Assembly (NCBI GenBank): GCA_030838245.1
Contig: JAUTXB010000178.1
Span: 1 to 15,435, forward strand
Direction of reading: 5' to 3'
DNA: 15,435 bases
Source: Acidimicrobiaceae bacterium
Lineage (GTDB): Bacteria; Actinomycetota; Acidimicrobiia; Acidimicrobiales; RAAP-2
A model generated the notes under the pieces. It was not told the DNA's origin. It searched no databases and saw nothing but the letters and a program-made list of their open reading frames with translations. Positions 1 to 6,098 of the stretch are shown one piece after another; position 1 is the first letter of the stretch; the number at the start of each line of letters is the position of its first letter. Made by a program: the position numbers and the translations under genes.

Positions 1-80
1 GGTGGGCGTTCGTAATCGCCGGCCATCAATCGTGGCCAGTCCCCCTGGTTGTACCCCGTGACCATGACTCCGCAGTGCAT
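1..80 (-). CDS. Partial gene at left edge, possible luciferase-like (LLM) flavin oxidoreductase N-terminus
   Basis: An ATG on the minus strand at 80 opens a frame with no stop to the window edge, giving 26 complete codons that begin MHCGVMVTGYNQGDWPRLM. A good Shine-Dalgarno sequence (AGGGGAG, 86-92 on the plus strand as CTCCCCT) lies five bases upstream, which favours this start over the in-frame ATGs at 65 and 26. The residues look like real protein. The short hydrophobic first strand followed by a GYNQGDW-type stretch reminds me of F420- or FMN-dependent luciferase-like oxidoreductases, but 26 residues are too few for a firm family call. It is divergent from the DUF1214 operon, with 126 bases between the start codons. 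Nearly all of the protein lies outside the window. Confidence 0.5.
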   Translation of the reverse strand, partial: MHCGVMVTGYNQGDWPRLMAGDYERP

Positions 81-206
81 CGCCGCTCCCCTCGTGCCCC
101 GACAGCTTTTCACGCCCGATAGCCGGGAGTGGAATCGAGGCAGACGGCATCGAAACGGGGCACAATTGCCGACCTCAACCGGTGCAAGCAGAAAGAGACC
201 CAGCTG
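81..206. promoter_or_regulatory. Divergent intergenic region with presumed promoters
   Basis: This 126-base gap separates the left-edge minus-strand gene from the DUF1214 operon, so promoters for both are expected here. I see the Shine-Dalgarno sequence of the left gene (86-92) and a weak purine stretch GAAAGAG (191-197) nine bases before the ATG at 207. I could not pick out a convincing -35/-10 pair on either strand. Confidence 0.4.
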
Positions 207-1310
207 ATGGATCGAGACGAGGCCACAGTGCCCGCTTCTGCGCCGCTCACGGCGGCCGTATTTCAGGAGCTCGTCGACGAGCTCCGGACGCTCGAAGGTC
301 GTATCAACGAGCCGGGGGTGAACCTAGACGAGCAGAGTCTGCTCGAGGGGTACAAATGGATCTTCACCATGCTGGGCGTCGGGCTCGACGCAAACATGTG
401 GGCCGATCCGGATCGCCCCCGGTTCGTGGACATCGTCGGTCCCTACCGGAAGTGGGGTGGTGACAACGCCGACGCCTTCTATCAGTTCGCCCCGATCGAT
501 CCGGCCAGGACCTACATCGTCACCGGTCGGGTGGGAGATGCCGTCTATCTCTCACTCACGGTGTACGGGGGACCGTCCGATGGTCGCTACTCGGACCGGA
601 TCGTAGCCACCATCAACGATCGCTCACTCGACATCGCCGATGACGGCACGTACTCGATCGTGTTGAGCCCCGATCCTCACGATGGGGACTGGATCAAGCT
701 CGATCCCGACGCCGTGTGCGCCATCACCAGGGACTATCTGGCCGACCCCGATGGCGGACGACGGGCACAGTGGCATATCGAGGCGGTCGACCCACCATCG
801 ACGCGTCGGGAGAGCGATGCCGACCTGGCCCGGCGATTTCGTGCCACGCTCACCTGGATCCGTGACCAGGCCCGCATCGCCCCCATCTCCCTCGGCGAGC
901 CCAACACGGTCGACGAGCCCTATCCGGTTCCCACCGAGACGTTCGGGTGGGCCGCCGGAGATGCTGCCTATGCCATGGGCAGCTACGAGCTCGCCGATAA
1001 CGAGGCGCTGATCATCGAGGGCACGTCGCCGCACTGTGCCTTTTGGAACATATGCCTGTGGAACCAGTTCCTTCATACCTACAACTACGACTACGAGCGA
1101 GTCACCCTCAACGGCTTCCAGCTCGAGTACGAGCCCGACGGCTCATGGCGCGTGGTCGTGGCACGCCACGATCCCGGTCTCGCCAACTGGATATCGACGG
1201 GCGGCCACGAGCGAGGCCGGATCTGGTTTCGCTGGTTCCTTCCCGATGCCACACCGCCCCGGCCGACGACTCGGGTCGTCACGCTCGAGTCTGGACGGAT
1301 CACGCCGTGA
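207..1310 (+). CDS. DUF1214 domain-containing protein
   Basis: This predicted 367-residue protein carries a C-terminal DUF1214-like region at about residues 270-345, with the aromatic-rich stretch FWNICLWNQFLHTYNYDY and a closing IWFRWFLPDATPP that matches the family's typical 'R.Y.P' ending. A mid-protein segment (YGGPSDGRYSDRIVATIND...DGTYSIVLSPDP) is also typical of these proteins. The biochemical role of DUF1214 is not established. There is no signal peptide or clear membrane helix. The frame stays open back to a GTG at 129, but that codon has no proper ribosome site. The ATG at 207 follows GAAAGAG at nine bases, and homology-like sequence begins after it, so I chose 207. The stop overlaps the GTG of the sulfotransferase gene by four bases (GTGA), so the two are probably translated together. 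Confidence 0.85.
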   Translation: MDRDEATVPASAPLTAAVFQELVDELRTLEGRINEPGVNLDEQSLLEGYKWIFTMLGVGLDANMWADPDRPRFVDIVGPYRKWGGDNADAFYQFAPIDPARTYIVTGRVGDAVYLSLTVYGGPSDGRYSDRIVATINDRSLDIADDGTYSIVLSPDPHDGDWIKLDPDAVCAITRDYLADPDGGRRAQWHIEAVDPPSTRRESDADLARRFRATLTWIRDQARIAPISLGEPNTVDEPYPVPTETFGWAAGDAAYAMGSYELADNEALIIEGTSPHCAFWNICLWNQFLHTYNYDYERVTLNGFQLEYEPDGSWRVVVARHDPGLANWISTGGHERGRIWFRWFLPDATPPRPTTRVVTLESGRITP

Positions 1311-2602
1311 GCGAACGCCCGGCGCCGGTTGTCCTCGACGATCTCGCATCGCCCCGCTTCAGCCCCGAGATCGATCAGTTGAGGGCGTCACTGGTGGACA
1401 TGGCCGCCGCCTGTCCGCTCGAGCTCGGCGCCCTCATGGCAACGGCCAGTCGGGAGACGGGACTCAGCGACTTCGGCGGCTCGGCATTTCGCCACCGGAT
1501 CGAGGTGCTCTGCCAAGCACTGGGCGAGGAAGCGGGACTCTCCCCATCGGGCGTGGTGGCCTGGTACTCACAACTTGTCCAGTTCTTGAAGAACCGACTC
1601 CTGATCGAAGATCTCCTGTCACGGCACCCAGAGATCCGCGACGTCGAGATCGAACGACCGATCATCATCTGCGGGTTGCCCCGCACCGGTACCACCCATC
1701 TGCACAACCTGATCGGTGCCGACCCGGCCTTGCGGTCCCTCCCCTACTGGGAGAGCCTGGAGCCGGTGCTCGCCGACCACGAGCACCCGTCACCGGGGAC
1801 GACCGATCCACGGATCGGCCGGGCCGCCTTCGGGCTCGAGATGCTCGGTGCGACCCTTCCGTACTTCAACCGGATGCACGAGATGACGGTCGAGCACGTG
1901 CACGAGGAGATCCAGCTCCTGGCCATCGATTTCTCGACCATGCTGTTCGAGACCCAGGGCTTGGTACCCACGTGGCGGGAGTACTACAAGGCCGAGGACC
2001 AGACTCCTTCGTACCAGTACCTACGCACCATCTTGCAGGTGATGCAGTGGCTTCGAGGCGGCCGACGCTGGGTGCTCAAGTCTCCCCAGCACCTGGAGCA
2101 GTTCGGCCCCCTCCTGTCCACGTTTCCCGATGCCACGTTCGTGGTCCCGCACCGGGATCCGGTGGCTGTGACCGTTTCCATGACGACCATGGTCACCTAC
2201 ACGGCGCGCATGGTGACCGAGCAGGTCGATCCGTTGGCCATGGGCCGGTACTGGTCGGCGCGCTGCGAGGACCTCTTCCGAGCGTGTGCCGATGACCGAG
2301 ACTTGCTTCCTGCCGATCAGTCCATCGACGTGCAGTTCAACGAGTTCATGGCCCACGACCTCGAAACGGTGGAGAGCATCTACGCCCTGGCCGAGCAGCC
2401 TTTCACCAGCCAGTCCCGCCGAGCCATGGACGCGTTCGTGGCCGACCACCCGCGCGGGCGCAACGGGACGATCACCTATCAGCCCGAGGTCCTGGGCATC
2501 GACAGGGCCGAGCGAGCCGAGGCCCTGGCCTTCTACTACGAGCGCTTCGGGGTCGAAAAAGAGACGCCCACCGATACCGCACAGAGGGATCCGGGGCGAT
2601 GA
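1307..2602 (+). CDS. Sulfotransferase family protein (PAPS-dependent, Sulfotransfer_3 type)
   Basis: This 431-residue cytosolic enzyme is predicted to transfer a sulfuryl group from 3'-phosphoadenylyl sulfate to an unknown acceptor. The 5'-phosphosulfate loop is visible as IICGLPRTGTTHLHNLI (GLPRTGTT at about 123-130). WVLKSPQHL follows near 255-263. The 3'-phosphate motif is FVVPHRDPVAVTVSMTTM, with R283 and S291 as likely phosphate contacts. The length suits the bacterial Sulfotransfer_3 group. The frame is open further back to about 1043, but that part only shadows the DUF1214 gene. The GTG at 1307 overlaps the upstream stop in a GTGA junction and gives a natural N-terminus. Its own stop overlaps the ATG of the next gene (ATGA). 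The substrate cannot be read from sequence; a lipid, sterol or other hydroxylated small molecule is possible. The family call is firm. Confidence 0.93.
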   Translation: MSERPAPVVLDDLASPRFSPEIDQLRASLVDMAAACPLELGALMATASRETGLSDFGGSAFRHRIEVLCQALGEEAGLSPSGVVAWYSQLVQFLKNRLLIEDLLSRHPEIRDVEIERPIIICGLPRTGTTHLHNLIGADPALRSLPYWESLEPVLADHEHPSPGTTDPRIGRAAFGLEMLGATLPYFNRMHEMTVEHVHEEIQLLAIDFSTMLFETQGLVPTWREYYKAEDQTPSYQYLRTILQVMQWLRGGRRWVLKSPQHLEQFGPLLSTFPDATFVVPHRDPVAVTVSMTTMVTYTARMVTEQVDPLAMGRYWSARCEDLFRACADDRDLLPADQSIDVQFNEFMAHDLETVESIYALAEQPFTSQSRRAMDAFVADHPRGRNGTITYQPEVLGIDRAERAEALAFYYERFGVEKETPTDTAQRDPGR

Positions 2603-3051
2603 AGTTTCGTACGACGGTCGAACGCGGCGGAAAGACAGCGACCGGGTTGGAGGTGCCCGACGACGTGGTATCCACACTCAGCTCGGGGAAGCGACCTCGA
2701 GTCAGAGTCACTATCGGCGGCCACACCTACCGCACAACCGTGGCGTCGATGGGCGGCCGATTTCTCGTCCCCCTCAGCGCCGAGAACCGATCTGCGGCCG
2801 GTGTGGCCGCAGGGGACCAGGTCGACATCGACGTCGTCCTCGACACGGCGCCGCGCCAGGTCACCGTTCCCGACGATCTGGCCGAAGCGCTCGCTCATGA
2901 CGACACGGCACTGCAGTTCTTCGACCAGCTGGCCTACACCCACCGCAAGGAGTGGGTCCGTTGGGTCCAGGAGGCCAAACGGGCGGAAACCCGGAGTGCA
3001 CGGATCGCCAAGGCGGTCGCGTCGCTGCGTGCCGGAAAGCGGACCCACTAA
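2599..3051 (+). CDS. DUF1905 / OmdA (YdeI-like) domain protein
   Basis: This 150-residue protein has an N-terminal DUF1905-like beta domain (about 2-80; MKFRTTVERGGKTATGLEVP, then RVRVTIGGHTYRTTVASMGGRFLVPLSAENR). A C-terminal OmdA/YdeI helical segment follows (about 88-147), with the characteristic TALQFFDQLAYTHRKEWVRWVQEAKRAETRSARIAKAVASL. Family members are annotated as bacteriocin-protection or YdeI/OmpD-associated proteins, but a precise activity is not established. The ATG overlaps the sulfotransferase stop as ATGA, making it the third translationally coupled gene of the operon. No signal peptide is seen, so a cytosolic location is likely. The gene ends 30 bases before the convergent acyl-CoA synthetase gene. 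The family call is strong and the function is open. Confidence 0.88.
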   Translation: MKFRTTVERGGKTATGLEVPDDVVSTLSSGKRPRVRVTIGGHTYRTTVASMGGRFLVPLSAENRSAAGVAAGDQVDIDVVLDTAPRQVTVPDDLAEALAHDDTALQFFDQLAYTHRKEWVRWVQEAKRAETRSARIAKAVASLRAGKRTH

Positions 3052-3081
3052 GGGTGCACCGCAACCTGACGGCCGACACGG

Positions 3082-4671
3082 TCAAGCCGGCGTCGAGAAC
3101 TGCCTGCGTAGCTCCTGCTTCAAGATCTTGCCCATCGGGTTGCGGGGCAACTCGGTCACGATCTCCAGGCGTTCGGGAATCTTCTGATTGGCCAGCTCAT
3201 GGGACCGGCAGTGCTCGACCACCTCGGTCAGGGTCAGCGAGCCCACGCCCTCGGCCAGCACCACCACGGCACAGGCCCGCTCGCCGGTGCGGGGATCGGG
3301 GACACCGATGACGGCCACGTCGGACACCTTGGGGTGGGTGTAGACGACGCCTTCGATCTCGAGGGCCGACAGGTTCTCGGCATTGCGGATGATGATGTCC
3401 TTGGTCCGGCCCGTGATCCGCAGGTGGCCCCGGGGCCCGACCACGCCCAGGTCCCCGGTGCGGAAGAAGCCCTCGTCGTCGAAGGCGGCGGCGTCGAGGC
3501 TGGCGTCGACGTATCCCTTCAGAGCCTGAGGCCCGCGCACCAGGACCTCCCCCTCCTCACCGGGCCGGAGCACGGTCCCCTCGGCCGACACGATCTTGAG
3601 GTCGATGCCGGGAAGGGCTCGTCCCTCGGCCACGGCCAGATCCTCATCGAGGTCGTCCATGAACGAGCCCGTAGCGATGGGGAACTCCGTCAGGCCCCAG
3701 GCCGAGAGGATGGGCACGCCGAAGAGCTCTTTCATCTCGTAGAAGAGCTCTGGAGGCTTGGGTGCGCCACCCGAAGAGAGGGAGACCAGATTGGGGAACA
3801 GCGGCTCGGAGCCGTGGTGTCGCTGGGCCTCGGCATAGGCGATGAAAAAGGGTAGTGAGCTGCCGAGCCGAGTGGCGCCGTGCGCGGACATGACCAGCGG
3901 GCTCTTCACCGGGTCGAAGATCTCGATCATGAGGATCCGTGATCCGGTGTAGAGGGTGGACACGGTGACGGCGAAGCCCCCAACGTGGGTATACGGATAG
4001 GGAAGGGGCATGACGTCGTCGCTGTTGGCATTGAGGATCGGGCCATTGGCCGTGGACATGAGCGACATGTCGGTGTGGCGCGCCCCCTTCGGGTCGGCCG
4101 TCGTGCCCGACGAGTAGAAGATGTGCCGGACGGGATCGCCCTCGCCGGTGGGAGGCGGAGGCAGAATCGAGGGATCGCCGAGCGGCAGCCCCCCTCGGTC
4201 GAGCACCAGGGTCTCGCAACCGTGCGTATCGGCGATGTTCCGGGCCAGGGCGCCGTAGTCGAAGTTGCGCCAGACACTCGGGGTGATGAGCAGCCGGGCG
4301 CCGGTCTGGCCCACGATAAAGCTGACTTCGCGTTGGCGCAGGATGGGAATGATGGGATTTTCGACCGCCCCCAAGCGGGCCAGAGCGAGCAAGAGCACGG
4401 CGGCCTCGTGGGTGGTGGGCAGCTGCCAGCTGACCGGAGTGTCGGTCGTGACCCCTCGGGCATAGAGGGCCGCGGCCACCTGTTCGGCCGTGTCCCGCCA
4501 CTGGGCCGCGGTCATGGTGCGGCCGGTGTCATCCTCCAGCAGCACCCGGTCCGGGGTGGCTGCAGCTCGCAGCTCCAGCAGGCCCCACAATGTGGGGGGG
4601 TAGGTGGGCAGGTCGTCCACTGTCAGCTCCGCCGCCGGCTTGCCTCGCCCCACGGGCGCCAGGTCGGTCAT
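3082..4671 (-). CDS. AMP-forming acyl-CoA synthetase / ligase (fatty- or alicyclic-acid type)
   Basis: This 529-residue ANL-superfamily adenylate-forming enzyme should activate a carboxylic acid to its acyl-CoA through an acyl-AMP. Motifs appear in order: the P-loop-like A3 motif YSSGTTADPKG (186-196), WGLTE (325-329), RTGDLG (404-409), the hinge region GRTKDIIIRNAENLSALEIE (421-440), and the C-terminal catalytic lysine in NPMGKILK (K515). The length is normal. The N-terminal pattern (TLWGLLELRAAATPDRVLLED, NPIIPILRQREVSFIV) resembles cyclohexanecarboxylate-CoA ligase and related FadD-like proteins more than long-chain FadD, but substrate class is inference. The start is supported by AAAGGGG (4681-4687 on plus as CCCCTTT) nine bases upstream. 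The gene is divergent from an acyl-CoA dehydrogenase, a typical pairing for an acyl-CoA degradation module. It is convergent with the OmdA gene at its 3' end. Confidence 0.95.
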   Translation of the reverse strand: MTDLAPVGRGKPAAELTVDDLPTYPPTLWGLLELRAAATPDRVLLEDDTGRTMTAAQWRDTAEQVAAALYARGVTTDTPVSWQLPTTHEAAVLLLALARLGAVENPIIPILRQREVSFIVGQTGARLLITPSVWRNFDYGALARNIADTHGCETLVLDRGGLPLGDPSILPPPPTGEGDPVRHIFYSSGTTADPKGARHTDMSLMSTANGPILNANSDDVMPLPYPYTHVGGFAVTVSTLYTGSRILMIEIFDPVKSPLVMSAHGATRLGSSLPFFIAYAEAQRHHGSEPLFPNLVSLSSGGAPKPPELFYEMKELFGVPILSAWGLTEFPIATGSFMDDLDEDLAVAEGRALPGIDLKIVSAEGTVLRPGEEGEVLVRGPQALKGYVDASLDAAAFDDEGFFRTGDLGVVGPRGHLRITGRTKDIIIRNAENLSALEIEGVVYTHPKVSDVAVIGVPDPRTGERACAVVVLAEGVGSLTLTEVVEHCRSHELANQKIPERLEIVTELPRNPMGKILKQELRRQFSTPA

Positions 4672-4732
4672 TTGGAAGTTCCCCTTTGCTCACCGAGTCG
4701 TTCGGGTCAGCTCGGGTGAACCCCGGTGCCGA

Positions 4733-4742
4733 CCTGATCAGG
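4733..4742. repeat. Perfect palindrome, candidate operator half of the divergent region
   Basis: CCTGATCAGG is identical on both strands. A wider pair GTGCC (4726-4730) and GGCAC (4741-4745) overlaps it. It sits near the middle of the divergent gap, about 60 bases from the synthetase start and 120 from the dehydrogenase start. A ten-base palindrome can occur by chance in a window this long, so its position is the main argument. Confidence 0.35.
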
Positions 4743-4750
4743 CACGATAG

Positions 4751-4780
4751 CGGTCGGCTTCTCGGGTTCCCAACCGACCG
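4751..4780. repeat. Inverted repeat CGGTCGG-N16-CCGACCG
   Basis: The two seven-base arms are exact reverse complements and lie 85-114 bases before the chosen dehydrogenase start. It could be a regulator binding site or an RNA hairpin in the leader. The sequence alone does not decide between them. Confidence 0.35.
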
Positions 4781-4852
4781 GTGGGCCGCACGCCAACAAC
4801 GACGTTTTCCATATCCAATACGATGAGGCAACGCTTCGACCCGGAGTCGACC

Positions 4853-4858
4853 GAGGAG
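4853..4858 (+). promoter_or_regulatory. Shine-Dalgarno GAGGAG that sets the acyl-CoA dehydrogenase start
   Basis: GAGGAG lies six bases before GTG 4865. The in-frame upstream candidates, GTG 4781 and ATG 4823, have no comparable site and would add an N-terminal extension unlike the family. Confidence 0.7.
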
Positions 4859-4864
4859 ACAGCT

Positions 4865-6022
4865 GTGCCAACGCTGACTGACGAGGAGCAAGCGATCCTC
4901 GATCTGATGGCCAAGTTCGTGGACACCGAGGTGCGGCCGGTCGTCCACGACCTCGAGCAGGCCAACCGCTATCCGGACCGGCTCATCGAGCAGATGAAGG
5001 AGATGGGGGTGTTCGGTCTAGCCATTCCCGAGCCATACGGGGACTCCGGAGTGTCGACGGCCTGCTACGCCGGGGTAACCGAAGAGCTAGCTCGGGGTTG
5101 GATGAGCCTGGCCGGGGCGTTCGGAGGGCACTCGGTGGTGTCCAAGCTCCTGTCGCGCTTCGGTACGGTCGAGCAGCGTGAGCGGTACCTGCCGTCGATG
5201 GCTACCGGGGAACTGCGCGCCACCATGGCTCTGACCGAGCCGGACGGTGGCTCCGACCTCCAGGCCATTCGGACGGTGGCCCGGAGGGTCAGCGGTGGCT
5301 ACCTAGTCAACGGCTCCAAGACGTGGATCACCAACGCCCGCAGGTCCGGCCTTGTCGCACTGCTCTGCAAGACCGACCCCGAGGCGACGCCCGCCCACAC
5401 GGGGATCAGCATCGTGTTGGTCGAAAAGGTCCCCGGATTCGACATTTCCCGTGACCTGCCCAAACTCGGGTACAAAGGCGTCGAGACCTGCGAGCTCAGC
5501 TTCAACGATTGCTTCGTCGCCGGCGAGCCCGTTCTCGGGGGCGAGGAGGGTCGGGGCTTCGCGCAGATGATGGCCGGCCTGGAGGTCGGGCGCATCCAGG
5601 TGGCGGCCAGAGCCATCGGTGTGGCCCGGGCCGCCTTCGACGACTCTCTCGCCTATGCCCAGCAGCGACAGGCCTTCGGGAAACCCATCTGGGAGCACCA
5701 ATCGATCGGTAACTATTTGGCCGACATGGCCACGGCCATCACCGCGGCCCGCCAGCTCAACCTCCTCGCCGCCGAACGGGTCGACGCCGGACGGCGCGCC
5801 GACATGGAGGCGGGCATGGCCAAGCTGTTCGCGTCCGAGATGGCCGCCAAAGTGACACTCGACGCCATCCGGATCCACGGCGGCTACGGCTATTCCACGG
5901 AGTTCGACGTGGAGCGCTATTTCCGCGATGCGCCCTTGATGATCGTGGGTGAAGGCACCAACGAGATCCAACGGAACCTCATCGCCAAGCAACTCGTGCA
6001 GCGGGGCGGACTCGACGGTTAG
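4865..6022 (+). CDS. Acyl-CoA dehydrogenase (FAD-dependent)
   Basis: This 385-residue enzyme oxidises an acyl-CoA to the 2,3-enoyl-CoA and passes electrons to electron-transfer flavoprotein. The full domain set is present: N-terminal helical domain (LTDEEQAILDLMAKFVDTEV), middle beta domain with ATMALTEPDGGSD (119-131) and KTWITNA (152-158), and C-terminal helical domain with QQRQAFGKPIWEHQSI and IHGGYGYSTEFDVERYFRDAP. The catalytic glutamate is E363 in VGEGTNEIQR, the position used by short- and medium-chain enzymes. The GTG at 4865 was chosen because GAGGAG lies six bases upstream and the product then has the normal family length. Divergent orientation to the acyl-CoA synthetase suggests that the synthetase product may feed this dehydrogenase. 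Chain length or ring substrate cannot be fixed from sequence. Confidence 0.95.
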   Translation: MPTLTDEEQAILDLMAKFVDTEVRPVVHDLEQANRYPDRLIEQMKEMGVFGLAIPEPYGDSGVSTACYAGVTEELARGWMSLAGAFGGHSVVSKLLSRFGTVEQRERYLPSMATGELRATMALTEPDGGSDLQAIRTVARRVSGGYLVNGSKTWITNARRSGLVALLCKTDPEATPAHTGISIVLVEKVPGFDISRDLPKLGYKGVETCELSFNDCFVAGEPVLGGEEGRGFAQMMAGLEVGRIQVAARAIGVARAAFDDSLAYAQQRQAFGKPIWEHQSIGNYLADMATAITAARQLNLLAAERVDAGRRADMEAGMAKLFASEMAAKVTLDAIRIHGGYGYSTEFDVERYFRDAPLMIVGEGTNEIQRNLIAKQLVQRGGLDG

Positions 6023-6098
6023 GCAAGGAGATGACCGGCGGACGTCGCTGCCTGGTCGACCCGTCGCGGTAGACCCTGACCCTACTGTTCCATATCAC

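Larger units (their letters stand above)
4672..4864. promoter_or_regulatory. Shared divergent control region between acyl-CoA synthetase and dehydrogenase genes
   Basis: This 193-base gap lies between two divergent start codons. It contains the perfect 10-base palindrome CCTGATCAGG (4733-4742). It also holds a 7-base inverted repeat, CGGTCGG (4751-4757) and CCGACCG (4774-4780), separated by 16 bases. Such dyads between divergent fatty-acid genes often bind a TetR- or GntR-type repressor, but no regulator gene is present in the window. I did not find a convincing -35/-10 pair. Assignment as an operator is inference. Confidence 0.4.

Noticed and set aside
129..206. GTG 129 as the DUF1214 gene start
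   Set aside because: No ribosome site at a proper distance, and the extra 26 residues do not resemble the family.
1036..2295. Plus-strand frame of 419 codons
   Set aside because: It is a Ser/Arg/Pro/Thr-rich shadow of the DUF1214 and sulfotransferase genes without recognisable motifs.
3199..3855. Plus-strand frames opposite the acyl-CoA synthetase
   Set aside because: Gly/His/Asp-rich antisense shadows of a clear ANL enzyme, with no domain of their own.
6030..6071. Tiny frame after the acyl-CoA dehydrogenase with AAGGAG before an ATG
   Set aside because: The AAGGAG abuts the ATG with no spacing and the product would be 13 residues.
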